64,000 bases of DNA from Solicoccozyma terricola (taxonomy: Eukaryota; Basidiomycota; Tremellomycetes; Filobasidiales; Piskurozymaceae). Every line of letters begins with the position of its first letter. Position 1 is the stretch's first letter. Where the stretch lies: positions 376,022 through 440,021 of the forward strand of contig BCLD01000004.1 in assembly GCA_001600875.1 (NCBI GenBank). The letters run 5' to 3'. Made by a program: the position numbers and the translations under genes. The notes below the pieces were generated by a model, which did not search any database, was not told where the DNA came from, and worked only from the letters and a program-made list of their open reading frames with translations. Below are positions 35,883 to 46,400 of the stretch, piece by piece.

Positions 35883-36533
35883 CTCCTGGTATAATTCGAC
35901 TGCCGGAGTGTACGGAAGAATTGTCGTGATGGGAAACAACGGTACTGCAGAAGTAGTTTGCGTTGTGGAGGTAGATATGGAATATGAAATTGCCAGACTG
36001 ATAGGTTGCAACATCTATCTTTGAGAGTGCAGACTGCGAGTGCAGTACGCAGAGTCTGCAGTCAGATGCACGCACTTTCCTATTCAGCTTGCTTCCCTCC
36101 ATGCATGCTCATTGCTATGCACTATGACTCCGCTTCATTCGTCACTGAAGGGTGGATGAGAGTATCTGCTATACAATGGAGGACAGATGCATTTGCTCGT
36201 CTACCCCTATTTTTCAAACATCATATAGTATCAATTGCTCCACCATACCAGGCTGTGGACCTCGCTACCTAATAGAGGACACGGCGTGGGATAGGAGTGG
36301 GGACTGAGGTGAAGAGGACAGGGGTGACGATGGAAGTCTGCAGGGGGGCATGCTGTTGCTTGTTTGACCTGACTAAACTCGCACCAACACACCTGTTCTA
36401 CACCTATTTGTAGACGCGTGACGTCAGACATGATGCCGATCTGCATCCTATATATCCGTTCACCACACTCGTTCAACTTCGTTCAACATTCGCTCAACAT
36501 CGTCCTTCTCACCACACCTACATCTTCCTCGCA
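35883..36533. promoter_or_regulatory. Intergenic, promoter of the DUG3-type gene
   Basis: 650 bases. Near the downstream gene are ACGCGT at 36414-36419, the CRE-type palindrome TGACGTCA at 36419-36426 and TATATAT at 36449-36455, about 80 bases before the start. GTTCAAC-type repeats follow (36473-36500). No coding signal is seen in the upstream part; 36020-36075 has short GAGTGCAG repeats. Confidence 0.5.
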
Positions 36534-37889
36534 ATGTGTCGTTGGTTCTGTTATATCTCAGCGGATGAGCCTCAACTCCTTGAAGATATCCTGATCCGTC
36601 CTCGTCATTCTCTAATCAAGCAAAGTAGGTTGACCCTCCAACACCCAGACACCCGTCATCCCCACTGACAGCGATAAAACATACCCACATCGTCATCCAC
36701 CTCAGTCGACTCCCACTACCTCCCTCACATCCACGCCGAATACAAAGCATCTGACAATGGTTCCCCAAACCCAACCACCAACATGGACGGTTTCGGTGTC
36801 GGTTACTGGTCGACGATAGCCGAAGAATTCAACCAGATAGCAAACGGTACAGCCCCGGAGGAAGCTTTAGCCAAAGCAGGAGCAAAATCTGAAAGTAGGA
36901 AAGGTGATGGAATGGATCAAATGGACATGAATGATATGATGATGAGACCGTTGATATACAAATCGACGAGACCGCCATTGAATGACTTGAATCTGAAGAG
37001 TCTTTGTCAAGGGACTAAGACGAAGGGTTTGTTGGCGCATATCAGGGCTGGGACTGTGAGTTGGTTGGTTGGATGGAAAGACAGTATGAAATAGGTAAAG
37101 AAGAAGCTGAAATTGAGAACTGTTTGTTTCGTTGCAGGGCTTGACACCCGTCGTCGAGACCAACAAGTAAAATATCCTTCCCACTATGTTTTGTATATTC
37201 TGGCCACGACAGCTGATGGAATCTCTCTATCTGACAGCCACCCATTCCCTTTCGGTCGTTATCTCTTTGCTCACAACGGCACCCTCGCGAAATACGCATC
37301 GATCAAACTGAAAATCCTTTCTTCACTTTCCACTCCAGCTCGCGTTGCCATCCTCGGGACGACTGATTCAGAACACATAGCTGCATTGTTCTTTGATCGT
37401 TTGTCCGGTGGAACAGGTGATTGGGAAACAGGGAAGAAATACGACGTCGTCAAGATGAGGGAGACTATGAGAGGTATATTAGGCGAATTGGAAAAGTGGA
37501 TTCAAGAAGCAAAAGATGAAGATGCAAAGAATGGAATCACAAAATCTACGGATGAACATTCATGTTTGAATCTCATTTGCACCGATGGTACTTCACTCAT
37601 CGCTACTCGTTACGCTTCTCCGCCACCATTGGAACCACCTTCACTGTACTACTCAACTTCAGCTGGAGCTAAATTCAATCGAAAATTCCAGGGTCATCCG
37701 GATGAAGGACATCCTCATGTTCCTTCTCATCTAACAAAGGGCGGATCGATAAACAGCTCTGAGCATGGGCTTCATGTCATCGTAGCCTCTGAACCGAGTA
37801 CATACGATGCGGCAGATTGGAAATTGATAGGCGTGAATGAAATGGTCTCGGTAGACAGAGATATGAAGGTTCACATCGAGAAGATCTAG
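36534..37889 (+). CDS. DUG3: Class II glutamine amidotransferase, Dug3-like
   Basis: Starts MCRWFCYISADEPQLLEDIL; removal of Met exposes Cys2, the N-terminal nucleophile of class II amidotransferases. Then HSLIKQ, NMDGFGVGYW, RPLIYKSTRPPLNDLNLKSLC, LLAHIRAGT and NNHPFPFGRYLFAHNGTLA. These are the glutaminase motifs in the expected order (DGFG, AHxR, NxHPF, NG). The C terminus has TDSEHIAALFFD, LNLICTDGTSLIATRYA and IVASEPSTYDAADWKLI. Known role: with Dug1/Dug2 it degrades glutathione in yeast; other family members have uncertain substrates. Three introns; one splits the NNHPF motif (ETN and HPF exons). Confidence 0.9.
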
Positions 37890-38326
37890 CTAGATGTGGC
37901 AGGGTTAAAAAGAAAACAAAAAGGAAGAGGTACATCAGTGATGTAAGGACGACGTAGGCTAAAAAGAAGCCATCAAATATATTATCCATTGTAACGGAGC
38001 GAAGACAATAGGCGGACAACCGGGTTACGGACACCCATCCGCGAGAGTCTGCGTCATCACAGCTGCATGTTCTAGATAGTATTGGTAATGAAGTCGAGAC
38101 TTGGGGCTTACATTGGGCTTACATTGGGATATAACAGGATACGCCTGGATGCAACCGGGAGCGGAAACGATCGATCTAGAGCATACATAATGATACCCAT
38201 GTCACCCGATTTCGAGGAGGTTTCACCGAGTGTCCCATTCCCCTTTTTTGCCACCACTCGGAGAGCGTGTACATGAGAATCGATTTTGGCGTTTACAAAG
38301 CCCCGCTGAGCTCATGACCTGCCTTC
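37890..38326. other. Intergenic, DUG3-type gene to hidden minus-strand gene
   Basis: About 440 bases between converging genes, so mostly 3' flanks. It contains a perfect 11-base direct repeat GGGCTTACATT (38104-38128, 2.3 copies). No other structure was recognised. Confidence 0.4.
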
Positions 38327-38946
38327 TCAGAACGGAGGTGTGGGCGTGCGTGTCTTCTGCCCCGTCTTGTCCGACGTATCGAATGGAACGTCGAAAGGAT
38401 CCAACGGAAAGGCATTCCTCCTCTGATCCACTCCGTCGACGACCCACCCGACTGTCCGATCCTCTTAAGATGTTGACCAGCGTACACCTGGAAGTTGAGC
38501 ATGAGGGAATCGTATCAGATCATACATACATACCGTTCTCGCACCCCCGTGCATCAGGGTTCGGTGACAGATGTTCAACATCGCGTCGGGGTGGCGTAAG
38601 GCAAACAGATCGACGCACTTGAGAGGATCTGCGAGAATCAGTCTCAGAGTGGATCCACCTTGTCTCGATGTTTCAACAGATTTTGTGGGTGAGGGAGGAT
38701 CAGCAACGACAACGACTAGGTAGGACGATCTATGTATGCGAGCAGGCAGTCACACTGACTGGCTTCCTCACATCGTTGAACGGGGGAGGCATTGTCCGGT
38801 CGTATCCCTGCAGGGTGGCGAGGAACTCGAGGGCTGTATATATACTTTCCCTCCTCCCCCCCCCCCCGGTCTCTCCTTGACCCTCTTCGCTTCTGTTGAT
38901 TCGAATATCTCCTCTATACACCTTCCACGTCACCAACATAAACCAT
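38327..38946 (-). CDS. Hypothetical protein, 136 residues, four exons (assembled by splicing)
   Basis: No single frame is long, but four minus-strand pieces join in phase: 38922-38946 (MVYVGDVE), 38756-38833 (LEFLATLQGYDRTMPPPF...), 38545-38715 (VVVADPPSPTK..., LRLILADPLKCVDLFALRHP, MLNICHRTLMHG) and 38327-38463 (DRTVGWVVDGVD, PLDPFDVPFDTSDKTG..., stop). All introns are GT-AG (88, 40, 81 nt), exon codons are C/G-ending as in neighbours, and the total is exactly 137 codons. Donor 3 (GTGCGA) is weak; a stronger GTATGT lies 11 bases later but gives a less protein-like end. No family recognised. Start codons of this gene and the velvet gene are 67 bases apart, head to head. Confidence 0.6.
38837..38844. 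promoter_or_regulatory. TATATATA near the velvet gene, also within an intron of the hidden gene
   Basis: TATATATA at 170 bases upstream of the velvet start, followed by a pyrimidine-rich leader and a C12 run (38856-38867). It also forms the 3' part of intron 1 of the minus-strand hidden gene, so its promoter role is uncertain. Confidence 0.35.
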
Positions 38947-39013
38947 GCGTAGTCATGTTTGTATACTCAGTCATTATCAGCTTGGAATTCGCCAACAACC
39001 TAGACAAGCGCGA

Positions 39014-40810
39014 ATGTCAGGCATGACTGGCGTTGCCGATCGTCGTATGTATTTCGTCCTCGGAATTAGGGGATACTCATGGTGACTAGCAATATCTCAT
39101 CCTGCAGGCCCAATAGATCCTCCCCCAATCGTCCAACTCAGCATAATAGATCAATCCTCATCTTCACCCTCGCTCCGTCAACAACCCCCATCCTCATTCG
39201 TACAAAACCCCGCCTATTTCATGTACGCCTCCCTCGTACGCGGTGATGGATCCGATGAAGATGTACATGCTGTTCATGACGGTGTACCGTGCTCGGCGAC
39301 TGTTGGGAGTGTCGTTTCGAGTTTATACCATTTGAAGGATATAGATGGCAGTGATGCGGCATTTTTCACATTTCCGGATATCAGTCTGAGATTTGAAGGA
39401 AGGTGGGTGGTGGCTTCTTGGACCACTAGATGATCCAAAAAGAACAAGCTAAATTATCTGGGACTGTGCTTTGAATCGTTGCGGTATATAGTTATAAGCT
39501 CAGATTCACTTTATTCGAGACCATTGGGTAAGTCGATCCATCCCATCCTCGGCGAATATACTCATTTCTAACCTGGTGTGGGTTGACGCATATTGTCGCC
39601 GTGCTCCGTATTGTCGTATCAGCGGAAACGTCCACTACTGTTCTTCCCAACTCTCCGACATCTTCATCGTATACAACAGCAGCAATTTTCCAGGCTTTCG
39701 AGGCAAGTCTTTTGTTTTTCTCGCTGCCTTGAACTGCCCAATTCGAACCCCCTGCTTACCGTTTCCGTCCCNCCCCCCCCCCCCCATCTCTGTAATCCGC
39801 TAGAATCAACTCCATTATCGAGATCCCTCGCCAGTCAAGGTCACAAGGTCAGAATTAAGACTAAAGTCAAGATCAAACGTCGGAGGATTAGTGGGGGGGT
39901 CGTGAACCTGCCGGTGATCGGTGCAGGGAGACAAACGTTGAGGATGTTGCAAAGTGGTTCAGTCAGTCGTACATACGAGGGCGGTGCTGAGGGAGGACGA
40001 AAGGTTAATCAAGGGACATTGATTCGGAACGCCGGAACTCGTGGTGTTCAACAATCGCCTACCCTTGTCCAACAATCAGTACGTCCGAATCAGACGCTCT
40101 CGTTCCCGTCTCCATCCACATCCAGAGTCCAACACGAAGGACATAATCATTCACCTCCGAAGGGTGCGTTTGTTTATCCTGCACCTCGAACGTATGAAGT
40201 GACCCAGAGAAGGGACGACAACCACGTCGGAAATCCAACATGTGGTCTGGATGGATCACGTCCAGATCATGGGAGAGAAGAAGCACCGCCGCAAATCAAC
40301 TATATCGATGCAGGAACCACCAATCCGATGAGACGATCAGCTGCTCTTGCTCGACGAGCCAAGTATTCTGCAATTCCGACGTCCTCGATGATTGATTCCA
40401 CATCCTTTGGAACAAATCATATTGGGAGGGGTATACAATCTCCATCTCGAGGTCCAGGACAGTCTATTGCGTACAATCGATCGGTCACTTGGAGTGGACC
40501 GTTTGATGGGTTTGATCGATCAGGATCAGAATCTTTGGCCAGACTTTATACTAGTAATCAAGCCTCATCAACACTACAGCACGACATGCTGACGCGACAT
40601 CGATTTGGAGCCATCGATGGTCCTCTTACTCTTCCTCCAATTACTCAGTCTCTCATGGCAATGACCAAGTCTCCAGTCCCTCCTGCCGCTGCGCCAACAG
40701 ATCGCGGCCCGTCGAGGGACGGAGGAGAGGCCCCTCAACAGATGGGCGAAGCATCGAGTCCAGAGACTCCGAATGGCAGTAAGATGAGGATCGACAATCT
40801 AATGGCTTGA
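39014..40810 (+). CDS. Velvet-domain transcriptional regulator
   Basis: Starts MSGMTGVADRRPIDPPPIVQL (an ATG three codons later is possible). The velvet fold follows in order: NPAYFMYASL, VGSVVSSLYHLKDIDG, AAFFTFPDISLRFEG, YKLRFTLFETIG, IFIVYNSSNFPGFRESTPLS and RSLASQGHKVRIKTKVKIKRRR. Matches to the family are the G-x-V-x-S-x3-L-x-D segment, FxFPDxSLRxEG-x-YxLRF, and FPGxxESTPLSRxLAxQG. The C-terminal half is disordered. Velvet proteins are fungal DNA-binding regulators with an NF-kB-like fold that control development, light response and secondary metabolism. The intron before ESTPLS (39703-39803) has a GC donor and contains the poly-C run and the only ambiguous base of the window (39772). 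Which velvet class (VelB, VosA or other) is not resolved. Confidence 0.87.
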
Positions 40811-41360
40811 GCGGGCTTTATTGTTCTTTGTTCCGTGTAATTTCATGCTTTTGTTCGCGATTCTATTGTTCTTCGATCCTGAAACATTGAATTCGCCACC
40901 CAGTTGTCTTGCTAGGCGGGACCTGGTTGTCGATGAACATAACAGACCCCATCCTCTCCTGGCCCCTCCCTAGTCCACCGCATGAGGTTGTTAACAAGGG
41001 ACACATCGCAGCCCTACCTCGGGTCCGTCAATCCCAGACAACGCTAACCAGGAGTGACAATGAAGTCTCCCCTGCCTCAACCCCTACGCAATCCCCATGT
41101 CGCTCCTGTCTTATAAGCAGCAGAGGTCGTATGACCGGAGCGTAACCTAGCCATAGTTCCATACCACATCTCAGTCCTACTCGTGCATCTCATCGCCATC
41201 GACATCTTGAACGCCATCGACTCATAGCTCAGGTGAGCTAGACTCGTTTTTGCGCGACGAGAGTTATTCAGGGACCTGAACGTTATTTCCTAGGACCGTA
41301 CCTCCCCTTAACCCCCCACAACCCATATATCTCCCTTAAACAACCTTCAACCTTTTCGGT
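40811..41360. other. Intergenic, velvet gene to disordered-protein gene
   Basis: 550 bases holding the velvet gene 3' flank and the promoter of the next gene. A C-rich leader (about 41290-41330) precedes the ATG. No TATA box, repeat or gene was recognised. Confidence 0.4.
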
Positions 41361-43334
41361 ATGAGCGCCATCGGCATGCTTCAACAGTCTCGGGATTCCC
41401 CAACTACCCTTCTTCTCCGTTTCGCTAGTCTTCACAGCCATATCAGCACATCAGACGAAGAACATATCGAAGAAGAATCCACGCTCTACTATCAGAACGA
41501 GTTCGATGAGCACAGGCGGTCAACTGTAGAGAATAGAGAACAAGGTCATCAACATCTCGACCCGTCTATTCAGCTTGATTCCGAGATTCCCCAATTACGA
41601 GGTCTGGTACAAGTGGAGCCGCTGATGATAAGGAAGAGGAAACCAGCCGGGACCACTCATTGTATGTGCAACTCTATTTTCTCGAGCGTTACGATACACT
41701 GATTCCAGGTCGCTCCATCTCAGCGACAGCAACTCGCGACCGTCGAGCGTCCCCCCGATCTTCTCGATTCCCTCGCCACCCCACCTCTCGACCTGCACAC
41801 GCTACCCTCAGACATCGTTCCGAGTCTCCTTCCCCACGCACAACCGAATCACTCTCTCCCTTCACTACTCTCGGCAATAGCTTTCTGAATATGGCGACCA
41901 TCACCCCCGACACGCCCAGCATCCTTGGCATCGATGCATCCCCTGCTGCCGACTCTAGTCTCGAGGACGCCCCACCGAGGAAGATTAGTCTGCCTAACTC
42001 GGAATTGCACCTCGGTCTTGGTCGCTTTACCATCTGGGACCACGACATCTCTCCTGGTCCAAGTCCACCTGGAACTCCCTCCTTAAGTCCAGTCAAGAAA
42101 ACGTTCTCTGGGGGACGAATTTCTTCGACCCCAACGAAACAAGCACTACGACATGCTGAACCGATGTCGCCTTCTCGAGCTGGCAGCAAAGCCATTCAAG
42201 TCCTTGGAAAGATGGACGTCTCGCTGAAGAAATTTGAGAGCAGTGCACCTGAAGGTCCCAAGGTGAAGAAGAGGGAGCATTTCCGTCCTCTGCCGAGGTG
42301 AGTGGGTTACCAGTTCCCAAATGAAGCCAAGTGCTGATTTCATGCTCTTTTTCAGCGCCATCGTAAGAGAGCTCGATAATCTGTTTGGTCGCACGTCTCG
42401 GAGTGAAAAGAGCGGCAAGCAAGTTCCTAGCACAGACAAGAGGTCCAAAACCGGAAAACCACTTCCAGCCGTTCCTACGTCTATCGAAGGCCGTAAGGTT
42501 GGTCAAGGCAAGATCGTGACGATCACGGACAGTCAAGGTCAAGTGTGGCAGGATCTCGAGGAGCAAGCCGAATTTGCCTGGCTCCTCAGCGAACAAGGTC
42601 GGGGAGGCCCCGCCAGGCTGTTAGCGTCACCGTCCCAGATCAGGGATCAGGTGCGATCTACTCCTTCTCCGTCGGTTCCCGATGCAGATCAGAGGACTCC
42701 ATGCGGGTCCGTCGAAGACGATAATATCTTGGTTGTCGACACGGACAACACCAACTCGGACGGCGACGATCCCTTCGGCTTCCCATCTTGGAGAAGCGTC
42801 TACGACGTTCCCAAACCCCACAAAGCACCTTTCGTTCTTGGAACCAAGGCCGCGAGTACCCTTGGTGTCGCTCCAGGCGAAGCGTTCAGTCGTGGGATGG
42901 CATTCCTCGCCACCGACCCGTATTCCGTGAAATACTCCAAGGGTAGACAGACGTCGCCCGAAGCCAAGCATCGTCCGTCTCCTCTCCAGCTCGCCGGAAC
43001 CACCGCAATGAAGCCGGTGAACACGATTGCGGTCCAGCTTGAATTCGTTGCATCCAGTTTCTCTCCGTTAGGGGAAAAAGGGAAGGCAGTAAAGTACAAC
43101 CGTTCCGTATCGGAGTCGGCGGCTGTCACTCGAACATCGAGAGCTTCAGCTTACGCACGACCCAGACTCGCGCCCAATCCACCGCCTCGCAACGTATCAA
43201 CACCGGTGGATCGATTGGGGGTGATCGACTCTGGTATGACGTCGTTCATGAACGCTGGTACTCACGCAGAGATGGGTGGACTGGCGGCCTCGATGTCCAA
43301 GAAAGTGGGCGGAATGTTCCGGAGAGCGACTTGA
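41361..43334 (+). CDS. Hypothetical disordered protein, three exons
   Basis: ATG at 41361 (MSAIGMLQQSRDSPTTLLLR). Intron 1 (GTATGT, about 41661-41708) and intron 2 (about 42299-42355) join in phase. The protein of about 610 residues is rich in Ser, Pro, Arg and Lys, with many SP/TP sites (MATITPDTPSILGIDAS, GPSPPGTPSLSPVKK, MSPSRAGSK), suggesting a phosphorylated scaffold or cell-cycle-related protein. A more ordered stretch reads GKMDVSLKKFESSAPEGPKV and REHFRPLPR, then AIVRELDNLFGRTSR. A further one is KIVTITDSQGQVWQDLEEQAEFAWLL. No domain recognised and no membrane segment. Its stop is 89 bases from the SWR1 stop, tail to tail. Confidence 0.7.
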
Positions 43335-43423
43335 TGATCACTTGTACAGTACAGCTTTGATCTCACTTGGAAACATATTGTATGAATCACGCTCACATAC
43401 AAGTGCTTCTGCCATTCTCCGAC

Positions 43424-46400
43424 TCAGTAAAAGTAGTCCCAGTCCCACTCCACAAGTCGCAGCATATACTCGTCAACTGATCCTGGTTCAGCATCGTCGT
43501 ATTCCTCATCGTCTTCATCTCCTTTGCCATTCGTCGCCACCTCGTCGATCTGCTCGAGTCCAGGCGAATCAACCGCCGAAATCGGTGCTGGTGTCGATGA
43601 ACCCGATCCCACTCGACTGCGGTTTCGGTCTCCAGTTTCAAAGTCTGTGTTATCCATCTCGACCTCGCCAGCAGCTATCCTAGCCGCCTCAGCGTCCTCT
43701 TCGTCCTCCGCCTCGGCCAACGCGCGCTCCATCTCCCTTCGATCACGCTCAACGACCGCTTCTGACACCGATTCAGCAGGAGTAGGTTGCCTGACATCTA
43801 GTCCTCGTAGAATATCCTCTCCCAGCATGTCCCTGAGATCGAGCTTGCCAAAGAAGTCGGTAGTGAAGTTACCCTCCTGGATGACTAAATTGTCGAGCAA
43901 TTGCTTCTGTTTGGACTTGCGAAGGATGTTCTCCTCGACGGTCTTCGTTATCACTGATCGTCAGCGAAATGTCCGTGAAACGAGAATGTAAAGTACCCAC
44001 ATGAGATGTAACCAGACGATATATGTTCACTATTACAACCCTATGTGTCAGCGTGGCACTCATCGGACAGGGAATGAACTACGTACCTTCTCGTGTTTGT
44101 CCGATCCTATGAGCACGGTCCATTGCCTGGCGATCCATTGCTACGTTGTAATCCGCATCGTAGAAGATGACGGTGTCGGCCCCGGTCAGGCTGTTCGAGA
44201 CAATAGCTCAGCTTTCCGCTTCTTAGAGCGCTGAATTAAGACTGCAGACACCCACTTGATTCCGACTCCTCCTGCTCTGGTAGAGGCAATAAAGGCAAAT
44301 ATACGAGCATCCGAGTTGAATCGCTCTGTGATGCGTTGACGGTCCTCAATTTTCGTGCCGCCGTCCAGACGGAAGTATCGGTGACCGTTGTAGCTAAGGA
44401 AGAGTTCCAGGATATCCAGCATTTTGGTCATTTGGGTAAAGATAATGACTCGATGACCACCAGCTTTGAGGTCTTTCAACATATCGTGCAGTACTTGCAG
44501 TTTCCCACAATCGTACTGCAGGAGCGATGAATCCGGAAACGCGATTTGCAGCTTGACAGTCGAGCGGTGAAGGGTATCGAAATCGGTGTCCGCGAGTTGT
44601 GGATACCGCGCTGGGTCCAGATTTGGCAAAGCGAGAGGAGCCAGCTTATCGGCCGTAGCGTTCGGAGTGATGACGGCGAACCGGTCGATGACAGGTGCCA
44701 TAAGATCAGATCTGACTCGGAAGGATTGAATCAAGGCTGACGAGGAAGACAATTGGTTGTCCTCCCTGGCTTTGGGGTACTTGACGAACTCTTCGTCAGG
44801 TAGCAAACGCATATCCAGGGAGATGTCGCGAAGTTTGTTTAGCAGATCCAATCCATAGACGGGTGCCCGGTGGCAGCGCAGTCGATTTAGATATCTGGTC
44901 TGACGCCATCGCCACGCAGTCGCTCGGGCCTGTTGACGCTTGCGATAGTCCTGCCAACCAGCTACGGTCCGCGAATCGCATTCCATGTCTGCATCACCGA
45001 CAGCCTCATTGCCCGAAGGAAGGAGGGACGTTGCATCAAGCCTTGCGGTCGCTGCAGTAGCCAAGGCGCTTCGGTCATCGTGCGTAGATATAAGCACGTT
45101 CAGCACGCCCAAATCGACTACATCGGACGGGTCGCGGTACAGCAGTCGCTTGCGTACGAGATCCACGGTCGCCGAAAATTCCGAAGGAACGGACTTGCCC
45201 ATGGCAAACGAAGTCCTGACTGGTCTTACCTCAAAAAGATCGGGATGATTGCAAACCTTGCGGAGTTGCATGAGGCAGTTCGCCACGCCGAGGTAACCAC
45301 CGGAGACGAGACTTTCCCGGGTGGAAGCTCTCGACATGAACTCATCGTAAAGAAAACGCTGACGTTTGGAAAGCTTGCAGTAGATGACGTGCTCGTGCTT
45401 GCCGGGGAGTTGTGTTTCGACCTCGGATTTCAAGCGTCTCAGCATGTAAGGACGAAGAATGGTGTGAAGCCTATCGATGGTCGCCTTGGTTTCGTCGGAC
45501 ATAGCACCTCCAGCCTCGACCGCCTTGTCCATCGGGTCTGAGGGCAACACAAGTCAAAAAATATGCACAAGGCTGCCGCTGAGATCGACTTACTCGAGAA
45601 CCACTCGCTGAATTCTCTATGATTCGCGAAACCACTGGCTTCAGAGAGTTCACCTGAAGCTCCATTTGGCATGAGGAAGTACATCAAAGACCAGAGTTCC
45701 ATCAGGTTGTTCTGTAGAGGTGTTCCTGTAAGAAGGAGACGGCGGTTGGATTTGAACCCGAGCAGGGTTTGCCATCTTTGCGAGCGAAAGTTCTTGATAT
45801 TGTGCGCCTCGTCGAGGATCAAGTACTGCCAATTCTTGCGGCGAAAAATGTGTTGATCGGCGAGAACCAGTTGGTAGGAGGTGATACAAACCTGGAAGAA
45901 ATTGTCTGTAGCCCAACCCACTCGCTTCTCCTTGCGCTCCTTTTGGTTGCCGTAGTAGGTCAACACTTTCATACCTGGAAAGAACTTCTTGAATTCCATT
46001 TCCCAGTTGAGGATCACAGAGGTAGGTACCACAATGAGATGCGGTCCCCAGATACCCTTGTCACACGCGAGATGTGCAAGTAGAGCGATCGTCTGAATAG
46101 TTTTACTGCGAAGCCGAGGGTTCCTCGTCAGTCTGCTATCCGTGGGGCGGTCGTCAAATCCACTCACCCCAGACCCATCTCGTCGGCCAGGATTCCGTTG
46201 ACCCCGTTTTTGTATAGACCGGCAAGCCATTCCAGTCCTGCTTGTTGATACGGTCGCAGAGTACCACGAAGCAAGAATGGCGCACGAACAACAGCATCAT
46301 CGGCAGTGGGCCGGAAGGTGTCCTCGATAATATCCTCATCATCGCTTGCCTCAACCGACTCCAATTCGCTCAATATTGTTGGGGGTGGCTTCGCTATCGG

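Noticed and set aside
38230..38622. 130-codon plus-strand frame in the DUG3-velvet interval
   Set aside because: The minus strand of the same bases splices into a better protein; this frame is His/Arg-rich with no family.
44933..45541. 202-codon plus-strand frame within SWR1
   Set aside because: It is the shadow of the conserved SWR1 helicase insertion on the other strand.
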